Under the pieces are notes generated by a model. It saw nothing but the letters and a program-made list of their open reading frames with translations. It searched no databases and was not told where the DNA came from. This document shows positions 45,119-57,790 of a DNA stretch of 64,000 nucleotides, in pieces (the stretch's first letter is position 1; every line of letters begins with the position of its first letter). The position numbers and the translations under genes were made by a program. The stretch lies in the NCBI RefSeq assembly GCF_000715075.1, contig NC_134097.1, positions 68,791,190 through 68,855,189 of the forward strand, given 5' to 3'. Origin of the DNA: Nicotiana tabacum. Taxonomy: Eukaryota; Streptophyta; Magnoliopsida; Solanales; Solanaceae.

Positions 45119-47386
45119 ATCATGATCTCATGTGTCGAGATAGGAGTTTTATCTACTCTATAATGTTCGAAACCAACTAGGTATCAATGCAATATCAATT
45201 AAGGTTTACTAAGCCAAATATGGAACCAACATATGTGACTTACCGTATTCAACCAACTAGATAGATCAAGAAACCTACCTCCACATAAAGCCTAAAATGA
45301 CGAAATTTGCATATCAAGTTAGTAAACTATTATCTAGCAGGACTCGGTCAAAAGTAACTTATCATGAACAACTCACAAGGTAATATATATTTTACTAGTG
45401 CTGGGACTGAAACCCATACCTTCTTACGTATGACGGCACTGGAACACATCCATACATCCCTACATAAATATTTTATGCAATGTTAAACTTGTCGCGCATG
45501 ACAATAAGAGCATCTCATGCAATTACACTATCTCTTGAACATATTATTGAATAGGATAGTATATTATTTCAGTTGTCAGAATAGACCTCAGTCGCATGGA
45601 CTCGCTTAGCCTATCACGGTCCTTCAAATTGGGATCACAAGTTTCTCAAAACGCATGGTAAATCAACCATGAATTCTAAAGTGATCTATCTTAACTTCCT
45701 CTTGAGGAGAACCATATTTGCAAAAAAATTCCGAGTTTCTAACACTTGCATTTAACATATGAACAATGCAAACAGTAAAGAACAATATTTTATAATCTAG
45801 TATTACCCTTTTAGTAGACATCACAAGGCTCAAAACATCACGATATAAAAATCAAATTCACAGTTATGACCTCCAGTATTTAATCGGTATTATTTTGATG
45901 TGCCTATGACTATCCTCAACCGTTGCATATGCTTCTATCAACTACGAAAATATTCTCATACATTAATAAATATAATAAATAGAAGTCTAAGGAACAATTT
46001 GAATACTCGATTCATCTAGTACGAAACGATTAATAGTTCCTTCGACTGTCCAAGAGACGTCATTATATGTTCACACTAATCATAATTGATCTTGGAACAT
46101 ATTTTCAGAATATTTAACTCTTTTATCTTCCATCTGTGCTGTCCCTATAACTGAATGTATAATTCATCTAAATGTAACAAAAGATAATTTTTCTTCATGG
46201 CACTCTAAGTCATCTGTATTGATTAATAAATTTATAAATCTACTATATTTTTTTAACAAATAAAACTTAAGCACCTCAAAGTAAAATACTTGTACTAGTA
46301 ACTTCTCAATCATGAAATCTTGTAACTTGTTCTCTTAGTTTCTTTGACTCCACAGAGTCCTTCTATAATACCAACCAAAAGAAATTAAGTTTCTGGCAGT
46401 ATATTAATACCCAAGACTATCTCCCTATAATGAGGTACACTCGGTAGGTTCTCTGAAAATATATTTGGAAACTAATTAAATACTAAGTCTATCTCAATAG
46501 TCGGTTAGTCAACTTTATTACCCGGAGTTATAGTTAGATACAACACATGACCTTCATTTATCGTACAAAAATATTTACTAATGAGGTAGCTTTGCCTATA
46601 GGCATATCGAGAATCTTTTATATTCAATACTAGGATCAATTGAAATAGAAAATACTAGGGCAACACGAAGTCAGCCAATCTAAGCTACGAATAACCTCAA
46701 GGTTAACTGTGTCAAGTTATAACTAGTCTATAAGTGTATCACGATTATGAACTAGCTAGGTCCACACATGTTCGATAGACCACGTCACTAATAGTAGGCT
46801 CCCCCACTTCTATTAAAATTACAGTTTGCTCATCTTCTCAAAACGTATGTTCTACCAAACACAACGTATATTAACAAAAAATCATACAAGCTGATTACTT
46901 TTCTCGGTGATCATGTCATTTGAATACTCAAACTTCCTTTGTAGTTCATTTTCTTTCCCCATGGTGTGTGGTAGTAACGATACCCCATGCCTTACCCTTA
47001 GGTTAATGACTAATCAAGCAAATGTGTTCCTGAGTTTCATACTCCACATCAGACTATGTTGGTGCATTATTCTCACAAGCTAGACTTCATGCACGGACTC
47101 CCAACATGAACGTGTTGTGCATCACATATCGCCACTATAGTGCATATATTCAATGAAGTTGAAGGAATTATTTGTACTCACATCATATTTATGCTAACAT
47201 TATCACCATTATAATAACACTACTAATAACGATTCATATCAAGAGACATTAAGCTAAGAATTATATATGCACTTTCCTAAAATGTCTTTCACCACCAATA
47301 CTGACAACCTAAATGTGGCTAAGTCATTTTATTTTTCACCCTCGTGCTCAAATTTTTCCCTCTCCTGATCAGACTTATCACAAAAA
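45119..47386. other. Unassigned sequence, possibly decayed chromovirus
   Basis: No confident gene, repeat or terminal structure. Being upstream of the integrase remnant on its coding strand, it could be the rest of that element after heavy decay, but I found no RT motif to support this. Confidence 0.35.
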
Positions 47387-50300
47387 TATGACGACCCAAT
47401 CGGTCGTTTTGAGCATTTGCACTATGTTCAGTTGTTTGAAGTCTTGAGTAGCTTCATAAAATATAGTATGACTTGTGTGAATTGTCGATTTTAGTTTTCA
47501 GGTGATCCAGAGTTGATTTGGAAGAATGATTCTCAACTAGGAAGCTTTAAGTTGGAAGAGTTGACCAAGTTTGACTTTTATGTACTTGAAATTGGATTAG
47601 AGTTTTTATGATTCCGTTAGGTCTGAATAGTGATTTTGGACGTGGGCATATGCTCGGATTTGCATTTGGATGTTTGTTGAAGTTTTTGGCATTAATTGGT
47701 GAAAGTTGGCAATTTGGAGTTTTGGAATGTTCATAAGTTTGACTAGAAATTGACTTTGATGATATAGGGCTCGAATTTTGATTCTGGGATTTGAAATAGC
47801 TTCGTTATGTCATTTGAAACTTGTTTACAAAATTTGAGGTCATTCTAAGTTGATTTGATATGGTTCGGCACGAGTTTTGGAAGTTGAAAGTTCAAAAGTT
47901 CATTAAGTTCGATTTGAGGTACGATTCGTGATTTTGATGTTGTTATGTGTAATTTGAGGCCTGGAGTAGGTTCGTGTCGTGTTATGAGACTTTTTGGTAT
48001 GCTCGGACGGGGTCCCGAAGGGATCGGGTGAATTTTCAACGGCTTTCAGACCATTTTGGGCCATGTTAGTTCTGTTGGTTCTAGTCTTCTTCACGACCGC
48101 GAAGGCCGAGTTGCATCACATAGTGTAATGGGTGTTGTTTGATGTTTGTTCTCCCCGTTTGTGCTTCAGAGATTGATTCACACTAGATTGAAGGTTTAAG
48201 TCTTCACGTTCGCGTCCATGACTGCGCGTTCACATAGTGTTGAGCGGGGCTAGTTAGTCTTGATGGGTTCTTTATCGCGTTCGCGATGGTTCGTCCGCGG
48301 TCGCGAAGGTCTGGCAGTGAGCTTCATTGCATTCACAAGGATGTTGCCGCGAACACTAAGAGTAAAGTGTGGCAGTGTGGGTTTGTGCTTCGCAAACGCG
48401 AGGCTGTTACCGCGTTCGTGAAGGGTATTGATGGAGCAGTATTATAAAGTACTCTATTTCGAAGGTTTCTGACATTTTATCATAGTTTGAGCTATGGAGC
48501 TCGGGTTTAGGCGATTTTGGAGGCAATTTTCACCATATGGATTGGAGTAAGTATTTTCTACTCGGTTTTGATTATATTTCGTGATTCCATCTTCGTTTTG
48601 GCATTTGATTGATGATTTCAAAAGAGAAATTGGGGGGTTTAGTCTAAACTTTCCTAAAGTGAATTTTTAAGTTTTGAATATTGATTCGGAGCCGGAATTG
48701 AGTGAAATTAGTATGATTGGACTTGTAATTAAATGGGTTATTGGATTTTGTGAGTTTCATAAGATTCCGAGGTGCGGGCCCGAGTTTGACTTTTTGATTG
48801 ATTTTGAGTAAATGTGTAAAGATCCGACCTTTATCATTTGGGTTTGCTTCCTATTGCATTATTTGATGATTTTGAGTTGCTCTTGGCTAGTTTCGAGCCG
48901 GTTGGAGGATGATTTGAGCAGGATAGTGCTTCTAGTGTATCAATTGGGATTGTTTGAGGTAAGTGGCTTGCCTAACTTTATTGGGGGAATTTTTTCTACT
49001 AATTGACATTGTTTGCTACATACGGGGGTGATGCATATATGAGGTGACAAGTGTATATGCATGTGCCAGGGTTAATCATGCTCGGGGGTAAGTTATACGA
49101 TTAATTGTGCCTTATAAAATTATGTGACCTTCTTGTTTCATGTCTTACTTGACTTCTAGATTATTAAGCATATGAAATTAAGTACTAGAAATCAAGATTT
49201 AGTTTATTATAACTTGATTAAAATTTGACAGCTTTTATTGAAATTATTGATGTGCTAAATTCGGTCATCACTATGATTAATCAATAATACATCGCTATGT
49301 CGTTATTCTTGAGATATTGGATTCTATACTTGAGTTGAAGATTATTTTTGAGACTTATTGAAATACTTGAAAAATAAGGTTCTTGAGGTTTACAAATTGT
49401 TATTGGCTTGAAAGCTGTGATTGATGTTCATTTGGAATATTCGCTTAATCACTCTCCTTGATGTTATTCATACTTTCTACCTTGCTTGTTATTGATATAC
49501 ATGTGCCTGGTGAGGAAGAGTGTAAAGCACGAAGGCTGATGTCGTGCCATTGCACATACATTATCATGTGAGGAAGAGTAAAAGCACGAAGGGTGATGTC
49601 ATACCATTTCATTTACATTATCATGTTTTCATTTACATTATCATGTGAGGATGAGAGTAAAAGCACGAAGGGTGATGCCGTGCCATTTTATTTATAGTAT
49701 CATGTTTTTATATTATCATGTGTTCATGGCACGAAGGGTATTTCCATGCACGGGAGGATGAGAGACATGTATTATGTTGTGAAATATTTTTCTTATGTAT
49801 ACATTCATTCCCTTACCTTGAGCTATTACTGTTGCACCTATGTTTTCTACGTGACTTGTCGTTGTTGTTCTGTCTTTGTCCTCTATCTCAATTGTTGTTA
49901 TGTTGTCCATACCTTCTACCTATTTAACTTGCAAATATCATGCTTTCCTTCTTGTTGTCATATCTACATCCATGTCGTTTCTCATTTGTTGCACATTCGT
50001 ATAAGCCTTCTACCATGTTAGTTATTCATGCCTTCTATTTCTTTAGCTTATAAAGATCATGCTTTCCTTAATGTTTGTTATATCTATATCTAAGCCTTAT
50101 ACGATGTTAGGTAGTGAAATTTACGTTCTTCGACCTTTAATGCTATCATTACTTTCATGCCTCCTATCTACTCTGTTATTCTTACCCATATGCACCGCAT
50201 TGTTCGTTATTGCTACCTGTGCATCTCCCACTTTATGTTATTGTTATTGGCATTTTTTACCTGGTTGGTACTGTTATACGTATACCCGATGAAAAAAATA

Positions 50301-51012
50301 AATGCACGAAGGGTGTCACCGTGCCAATTAATTTGATCTATATTCATATATTTGGTGAGGATGAGATAAATGCACAAAAGGTGTTGTCGTGCCATTTGAT
50401 TTTATATCTTGAGTAAATTTCTCACACTATGAAAGTTATGAATTTACTACAGTGATTTCTTCTAGTAATCATTTACTGCCTCACATAGTTATTTTCTTGT
50501 ACTCTTATCTGTTATGTTCTAAACTGTTTCTATTGCTAGTCTACTGCACATGTGATATATGTGAGTATCTTTTAACTAAAAAGCCTCGTTACTACTTCAC
50601 CGAGGTTAGTCAAGATACTTATTGAGTACTTAAAATCGGTTGTACTCATACAACACTTCTTCACCTTGCGTACAGATTTTGGAGTTGGAGTCCCTGTGTA
50701 TGGCGGGAGCTGACATTGAAGATGTACCTACGTTCCGGTTATAGCTACCATTTGTCCTTGGTAGCTTTAGATTTTTCTAATCTATTTATGTAAACTTCAA
50801 ACATATGATGTATTTATTCATACCAACTTTTGTAAATTCTAAGTCTTAGAAGCTCATGATTTGTATTACCAGTTCTTGGGATTTATATAGAAAGTTCAGT
50901 TATTTTATGCATTGTCCCATATTACTTGATTTGAGTTGTGTTGATTGTATTTGGCTTACCTAGCGGGTCGGGTTTGGTGCTATCATGACTAGGTGAATTT
51001 TGGGTTGTAACA
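47387..51012 (+). mobile_element. 3.63-kb non-coding LTR-like element, second copy
   Basis: Starts TATGACGACCC and ends GGGTTGTAACA, inverted ends of the same type as the outer element at 16176-44523. Flanks are AAAAA and AGAAA, at best a 5-bp duplication with one mismatch. Shared content with the first copy, in opposite orientation, includes the GCGTTCGCGA-type words (48090-48420) and the segment at 50580-50640. No PBS, PPT or coding capacity is seen. Probable solo LTR of a large Solanaceae LTR family. Confidence 0.75.
49505..50400. repeat. Interspersed ~57-bp repeats within the LTR-like element
   Basis: GTGAGGAAGAGTAAAAGCAC followed by GAAGGGTGATG and TGCCATTT recurs at about 49511, 49568, 49645, 50288 and 50352, with TTTACATTATCATG between several copies. 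Partial copies lie near 49725. Confidence 0.75.
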
Positions 51013-51106
51013 AGAAAGTTGTATCTACAATCTCGAATGTTGAATAAGTTGCTCTTAGACAGAAATCACACCCTTAGGCCACTTGCTAATCATACAGATT
51101 TTTAAC

Positions 51107-52046
51107 TATAATCCCCCTAAACTATTGGAAAAGGTTTAAAAATACCTTTCATCCACTTATTGGGCTAAAAATACCCCTACATCCACCTTTTGGGTTCATG
51201 TATGCCCTTTGACCATTAGGTCAATGCTGAATTAAAAATAATTACTTAAAAAAAATATTTTGCAAATTAATGCACTAGTAGCCCACTAATTTAGTAAAGT
51301 CTTCTTCTTCTTCTTTTTCAGTTTTAACAAAAAAGTATTTTTTTTTTCATTTTTTCAGTTTTTTTAAAAGCATTTTTTTTTGTAAAAACTGGAATTTTTT
51401 TTTTTGTAAAAACAGAAAAAAATTGTTTTTAATAAAATATTTTCATTTTTTAAAAACTGAAAAAAATATTTTAAACAAAATATTTTCGTTTTTGAAAAAT
51501 ATTTTTTTTTCAATTTTTTCAGTTTTTCGAAAGCATTTTTTTTTGTAAAAATTGAAAAAGAAATTTTTAAAAATTGGAAAAACTATTTTCATTTTTTAAC
51601 AAAATATATTTGTTTTTTAAAACTGAAATGTTAAAAAAAACTGAAAAAATGAAAAAAAAATATTTTTCAAAAACGAAAATATTTTGTTGGAAATATTTTT
51701 TTCAGTTTTTACAAAACGAAAATATTTTTGTTAAAAACATTTTTTTCAGTTTTTACAAAAAACAATGCTTTAAAAAAATGGGAAAAATATTTTTTGTAAA
51801 AATTAATTTTTTTTGTAAAAACTGAAAAAAGAAGACTTTACTAAATTAGTGGACTACTGGGTGCATTAGTTTAAAAAACAAAAATATTTTGCAACATATT
51901 TTTTTAAGTAATTATTTTTAATTCAACATTGACATAATGGTCAAAGTGCATAGGTAAACCAAAAAGGTGGATGAAAGGATATTTTTAGCTCAATAGGTGA
52001 ATAAAGAATATTTTTAAACCTTTTCCAATACTTTAGAGGCATTTTG
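51107..52046. mobile_element. Foldback/MITE-like element, ~940 bp with ~200-bp inverted ends
   Basis: The left end (CTATTGGAAAAGGTTTAAAA, then TTGACCATTAGGTCAATG, then CTAATTTAGTAAAGTCTTCT) is repeated in reverse at 51830-52040. The inverted arms are about 200 bp, with small indels. The centre (51300-51830) is low-complexity A/T sequence built from CAGTTTTTACAAAA-like words that also pair with each other. No transposase. The target duplication is unclear, so the exact ends are approximate. Confidence 0.75.
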
Positions 52047-52774
52047 AACCCTTTTTAGTTTTTTTTATTTACTCTCGAACTTCTTATAAATTTTAGTAGA
52101 GGTTCATTTGAAACAGCGTTATCCCAAATTTTTTCAACCCGTCTAATCTCAACAACGACTAATGCACACAACAATCCACGTACTCAAGGTCACTCTCGGT
52201 TGCTTATATATTATTCAAAACTTTCAATTCAATTATGATGTCCAGCAGAGGAGGGTATACGTGTACTAGCCATCTGCAGAAAGGACATCCCAAAGTTCAA
52301 CTTGATTTAACTCAATGCACAAATAAGGAATGAAAGAAGAAAAAATATCCTAGATGTTTAGTAGCCTCAAAGTTATAAGTATGGATATCTGTATATCCAT
52401 AAACAAGACTCTACCAAACACTGCTTCATAGTATGTGATTTAAAGCCTAGGCTCTTATACCAATTTTGTCACAGCTCAAAGTACTCCGTAGATGTGACTG
52501 ACACCAGCTTATAATACACTTAGCATTTATTCAAGACTCAACCAAAATAAACACAAGTTCCAGGGTTTCAATAATTAAATGTGAATAATTAATTATGCAA
52601 AATATTCCATAAATAGTTATGAATAATCATAACCAAAACGGAGGAATAATACTCTAACCAAAATCTCACACTGGACCATGAAGCATTTAAGAGAATTACA
52701 TACCTGGTTCACAATTGCTAATGTAAGGAAAGAAGGAAACTCTAAGTCTTTTTCTCTTGCTCCTACCCCATCAC
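52047..52774. other. Unassigned intergenic sequence
   Basis: No gene or clear repeat is seen. Confidence 0.5.
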
Positions 52775-53602
52775 TCTAAGTATTGAAAAAATATATCTGT
52801 TTCAGCACAAGGAAGAAAAGCCTAAAGGAAAAGAAACCCTTATTTTAGAATATATTTGTTCCTTACCTTTTCCTCCTAGTAAATGAGATTTACGTTGGGC
52901 TCACTATTCACCTAGTTGGACTAAAAGATGACATCTAGTCTAGTTATATTGGAAAAAGTGGTGGAGAAATTCAAAAATAGTCCGATTTCAAGTGGTCATT
53001 CAAAAATAGTCATAGTTTTAAAAGTAATCGAAATTTAGCCATTTTTCATGTAAAGATAAATCGGAACGAAAATATTGTTCAAAATCCGGAAAAATACTCT
53101 CGTATAATATACCGGCCCAGCATAATATACTGGAGATTGGAGGACTGGTGCTTCAATCTTCAGTATATTATACTGAAACTTTATGCTGGAAGTTCATATA
53201 CAGGTGCACAGATCTCCAGTATATTATGCTGAAACTTTTCATGTTGCAGCAAAATAGTGGCTATTTTTCAATGACTTTTCAAACGATTGCTATTTTTGAA
53301 TGACCGGTTCGAAAACTGGCTAGGCCGTGTTATTTTAACAAAAAGTGGTGAACCTAATAAATATAAATACTATTAGTGAACAAACCTACAGTTCGAAACG
53401 TACTTTATGTAAGCGTAATGCACGTGCATGAATTATAGGCACTCTTATATTACTAGTCACGATATCCATATAGATTTTCAAGGTAATATGTGAACCATTA
53501 ACGTAACTAAAATTATTATAAATAAAAGTTAATTCATAAATGCACTGTCAATCTTTACACCCGCTATTAAAGAATGTAGTCCTAAAATATCGGGTTATTA
53601 CA
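52775..53602. repeat. Dispersed repeat, copy B (carries a MITE)
   Basis: Uninterrupted counterpart of 15909-16175 plus 44524-44711, except for the 376-bp MITE at 52964-53339. Total shared length is about 450 bp. It serves as the empty-site reference for the 28-kb nested insertion. Confidence 0.8.
52964..53339. mobile_element. MITE, 376 bp, with target duplication
   Basis: Flanked by AAAAAGTGGTG at 52953-52963 and 53340-53350 (11 bp as seen, possibly a 9-bp duplication plus chance). Sub-terminal inverted repeats GGTCATTCAAAAATAG (left) and CTATTTTTGAATGACC (right). Absent from copy A of the host repeat, which shows the empty site near 16090. The interior includes CCAGTATATTATGCTGAAAC-type repeats. 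Confidence 0.85.
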
Positions 53603-53698
53603 TCCGACCCTTTTCCGGATCCCGTACATAGTGAGAGTTTAATGCACGGGGTTGTTCTTTATTTTTTGCTATCTAATCAAATACAAAAAAAAAAAAAA
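53603..53698 (+). mobile_element. Possible 5'-truncated SINE with A tail
   Basis: CCGGATCCCGTACATAGTGA followed by GAGTTTAATGCACGGGGTTG, a T-rich segment and a 14-15 bp A run resembles the 3' end of Solanaceae SINEs as I remember them. It begins where the match between dispersed repeats A and B stops. No A/B box is visible, so only the tail would be present. Confidence 0.45.
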
Positions 53699-54512
53699 GT
53701 AAGAAAATCACTTATTTTTAAGAAAAATATTTTCCAAATAAAATATTTCCGTTCAACCTAAAAAATGGGTTTTGAAGTACATATGTTAAAAAAATATTAA
53801 CCATGCGCTATTTTATATTGTTTTGTTGGGATAGAGTTGACAGATTAAATTCGCCTAAACTTTTTACTAGCTATTAAATGTATTTCCTAATAAATGAAAG
53901 GAAAAAAACTTAAAAAGGGCCAAAATACCTACATCTACAATGATGAAATTATCCTATTTCGATCCAAGGTTTTGCTAGTCGGAATTTGTTTTATTGGAAC
54001 TATATTTGATCCGATTTTAATTTTATAATTGACTTATTGTTATTTTTTATCTGGATAACTAGAATTGGAAAGAACAAAAAGGAATGGAAGTCTTCTTTAA
54101 TTTTCGGTATGGTTTTACATCATTCGACTTTAGAAAAATATCATTCATTTCGAACCAAAATTAATCTAGTTTGGTTCAGTTTTTTTCTTTTTGATTTAAT
54201 TTTTTCGGTTTGGTTGACGTTTATTCAGTTGAATCATAAAGACAATATGGATCTAATATAATTGAATAGTTATGTTTGAATTACAAAAAAGTGTATTAAC
54301 TATTATTAAAAAAATGTTAAATCTCTTAAAAAAAGTTCTAAATTCAATCTACATAATTCACTGATAAGATAGTAATACACATTTGATGAGACATGTTAAA
54401 CACTCCAAATCTCTTACAAAAAAAAAGTATAACACGTCGACAAGAATAAGCTTGCACGCCTTATATATATATGTATATATAAACAACGAAACCGAAATAT
54501 TTAAATCTTCCG
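53699..54512. other. AT-rich unassigned sequence
   Basis: No recognisable gene, repeat or element end. Small open frames have no recognisable content. Confidence 0.5.
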
Positions 54513-54532
54513 ACCAGCAGAGTCGCCAGAGC
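54513..54532 (-). other. PBS remnant left of LTR4
   Basis: The minus strand reads TGGCGACTCTGCTGG immediately inside the LTR4 end, then turns into unrelated sequence. Only about 19-20 bases of an internal region are kept on this side. Confidence 0.75.
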
Positions 54533-56019
54533 TGTCACACCTCCTTTTTGCACGCTTACCCCAAAGGATAAATGCGCGAGGGAGTTTTTCAAAATTAAGT
54601 GACAATATTCGAAATGAGATTATTTATTTAATTCAGAGTCGCCACTTGGGAAAGGTTTGGCTTTTGGTGTCCCAAGTCACCGGTTTATCTTGAATCCCAA
54701 TTCGAGGAAAATATTCGACTTTCCAAATGAAGTCTGCGAACCAGAAATTCTAAGTAAGGAATTTTGTTGACCCGAGTGAAGGTGTTAGGCACCCCCGAAT
54801 CCCGTGGTTCTAGCACGGTCGCTTAAATTGTTATAATGGCTAAATATCTGATTTTAATACATGTTATAACTGGTGTGCTTTTATTAAGTTTAAACCGCTT
54901 TTATTATTATTTTTCAATAGAATTGCAACGTTGTGAAAATGCATCTCGAACCACGTCACAATCAATGCACCCGTGGTTGTTAATACATTTCGACTCCGTT
55001 GAGATTTGAATTTGGGTCACATAAATGCGTACCCGAATTTAAGAATGTAATTTAATTAAGTCGCGCCTAAAGAGTCTAACGCGTTATTATCTTTGGGAAG
55101 GCAGTGAAATTCACTAAACAGTCCATCCCAAATTCTAAGTATTTATTATGATCAATTATTGAGGGCCCCGCAATTTGTATTTTTATTTGGCAAGGCTCGT
55201 CTCATTATTTTTAAAAGGATAATCTTAGCATGACTACATTTTCTATTTTTTGTTTTCTAAAATAAATGAAGATAAGGTCCTACTTTATTTACATACTTTC
55301 GAGTTATTATGGTTAAGTTTCAAAAAGTGAGTTGTTTAAGGAGCTTGCATGGCAACGCATAGAACATTCTACATACAGACAGTAAAAGAAAGAAAAGACT
55401 ACATTAAATTACAACTTCAAATCTTTCTCATTTGTTTGCATTCATGCCTCGAGTGACTTACAAGATGAACCAGTGTATCAGTTTGTGTACCTGGTATTTG
55501 GGAAAGCAAGGAAAGAAGATGAAGATCAGTAGAAGCAGCAGTAGTGTAAATACACAGCAACAGCAGGTTCACCAACAGCAACAATTCGAACTAGATTCAA
55601 GGCCCAGAAAACTTTGAAGAAAAACCGAACAACTCAACAGAACAAACCCAAAAGTTTGTAAACCAACTAAACATCAACAAACCACATCACCACAAACATA
55701 CTCCAAACCCACGTGTATTAAAACCCGAAACTAAACTCGTTTCTCACTTTGTTTTTGTTTTCTCTTTTTAAAACTCTCTAACACTCTTGGAATTTTCGGA
55801 ATGTCTTCCTCTCTCAAAATAATCCCCAAAAATCTTTCAAGTTCAGTCTAAGTTTTTTCTCTCAAGTCTCAGTTCCAATGTTCAAGTCCTCTCAAGAATG
55901 TGTCAAATGACTTTATTTATAACAAGTCTCTTGTCTTGAATCCTCAACCCGAAATATTCCCCCAATTGCATGCTTTGTCCCCACTACTTAATGTTTTCTT
56001 TATTTTAAACCCTTGTCCC

Positions 56020-56245
56020 TCATGCTTAGCATAAATAATTACATTTTTCCCACCCCACTACATTATGTCTTGTCCCCCACTATATTAAACAATTATATCA
56101 AACCCCAACCCATTACATCTTGTCCTCCATGCTTAAAATAAATAATTACATTATTCCCACCCCACTACATTATGTCTTGTCCCCCATTATATTAAACAAT
56201 TATATCAAACCTCAACCCATTACATCTTGTCCCCCATGCTTAACT
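56020..56245. repeat. Two tandem ~111-bp copies in LTR4
   Basis: AAATAATTACATT, CCACCCCACTACATTATGTC and TTAAACAATTATATCAAACC recur 111 bp apart. Confidence 0.85.
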
Positions 56246-57049
56246 TAAATAATTGTTCAAATGTTCAATTCCAAAAATACCCCTCCGACCTTACTGCAAT
56301 TACCATTTTACCCCTAAACGTACTGAAATTTACCAAACTACCCCCATCAGCTATAACCAAATCACCTAATCAATCTCAACCAAAATACAGCAAATATGAC
56401 CAATTTCTAAACAAATTTCAACAACAAATATCATGATCACATATTGAATCATGCAGCTTCAAATTAATGGGAATAAGTTAACCATATTGGGAACCAATCC
56501 TGGTTAACTTAGACCAAAAAATAAATGAGCAAAGAGACAACGATATCAACAACAAAATATATGATTCAAACTAAATCAACAAATCAAAAACCAAAACAAA
56601 CTCAAATTAAATTACTGGATTAAAAATGAACTTCAAACAAAGAATGAACATGCATTAAATCCATATTAAATAACAAACATGACAGATCCAAATGATTAAA
56701 CCAACATATTTCCCAATTACAACTAAATTCTTTTAGACAAATAAAAACAAACCGAAGAAGAAACAATCATGAATTTAAACTTGAATCTAACAACGTTAAA
56801 TTTTTTTGAAAAATACATAAAACACATGAAACAAACTGAAGAAATAATTAATTAAATTTCAATTTGAATCTAACAATATTAAACTAACAATTTCACATGA
56901 ACAAACTGAAAAATTAATAAAACGATAAACACGAACAAAACAAGAATCAAACATTTACCGATTTTAGATTCGAGAATATCAAAACAAAATACGGACAAAA
57001 GTGAAACTCAAAACCCACTAACCGGATCGAAACGACGAAGAACTTGAAT

Positions 57050-57790
57050 GATAACAAATCTGTCCAGGAACGATTATCGTGCCAAAATAGCTCGACGCCG
57101 AAGACGACCATGAACGGACCATGAACGAGAAGGTTGTTCTGTGCAGCCCTTTTTTTTCTTTTCTTTTTTTTTCAGGTGGAGAAGAAAGCAGCGTGGTCGA
57201 CGAAGCAGAAGCAGAAGCGTGGCCTGGGTGGTTCGTTCATGGCAAGGTTCTGGCTGGTTGACGAAGTAGTGGCGATGGGGTTTGCTTGGACGTGATGGAC
57301 GTAGCAGAAGGTGAAGCTGAAGACGCGGCGACCAGCAGCCATGGGAGGTCAGGCTCGAGCTCGACGAGGCAGCTGAAGATGAAGCAGCAGCGACGGGGTT
57401 GAGAAGAAGACGCAACAGCAGCCACGGATGTCGATATGGAGCTCGAAGGTGATTGTTGCCATGGATGTCGATATGGTTTCGACGAGGACGGAGGTTGGGC
57501 GAGCAGCCATGGACGAGCTCGAGCTCACCATGGAGAAGTCAAAAGCAGCAAGAGGCAGCCATGGGAGCTGGACCTCGACTGACTACGGTCGTGAAGGTAA
57601 CCATGGTCGAGCTTGAGCTCGACAATGGAGAAAAATGGAGCTGGGCGATGGACTATCGTGGTGGTGTGTGTGTGTGTATGTGTGTGTGGCGACGTGAGGG
57701 GGGGAGGCAGCCATGGTTGCTGCTCACGTTGGGGGTCATTTGGGACGAAGGGAGAAGACGAAGAAGGGGGCGGGTAGGTGGTTTTTAGGG
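57050..57790. other. GC-rich block within LTR4
   Basis: Strongly GC-rich against AT-rich surroundings, full of GAGCTCGA and CAGCAGC words and with GGATGTCGATATGG twice (57427-57475), ending near a (GT)n run at 57659-57690. Open frames on both strands (57074-57415 minus, 57453-57788 plus) encode low-complexity Ser/Pro/Arg-rich sequence and are not taken as genes. Confidence 0.6.

Noticed and set aside
45119..47386. Possible remaining pol of a chromovirus
   Set aside because: Position suggests it, but I could not find RT, RNase H or integrase-core motifs on the minus strand, so I left it unassigned.
57074..57788. Ser/Pro/Arg-rich open frames on both strands in LTR4
   Set aside because: Low-complexity composition and overlapping frames on both strands; there is no sign of a gene start, splice structure or domain.
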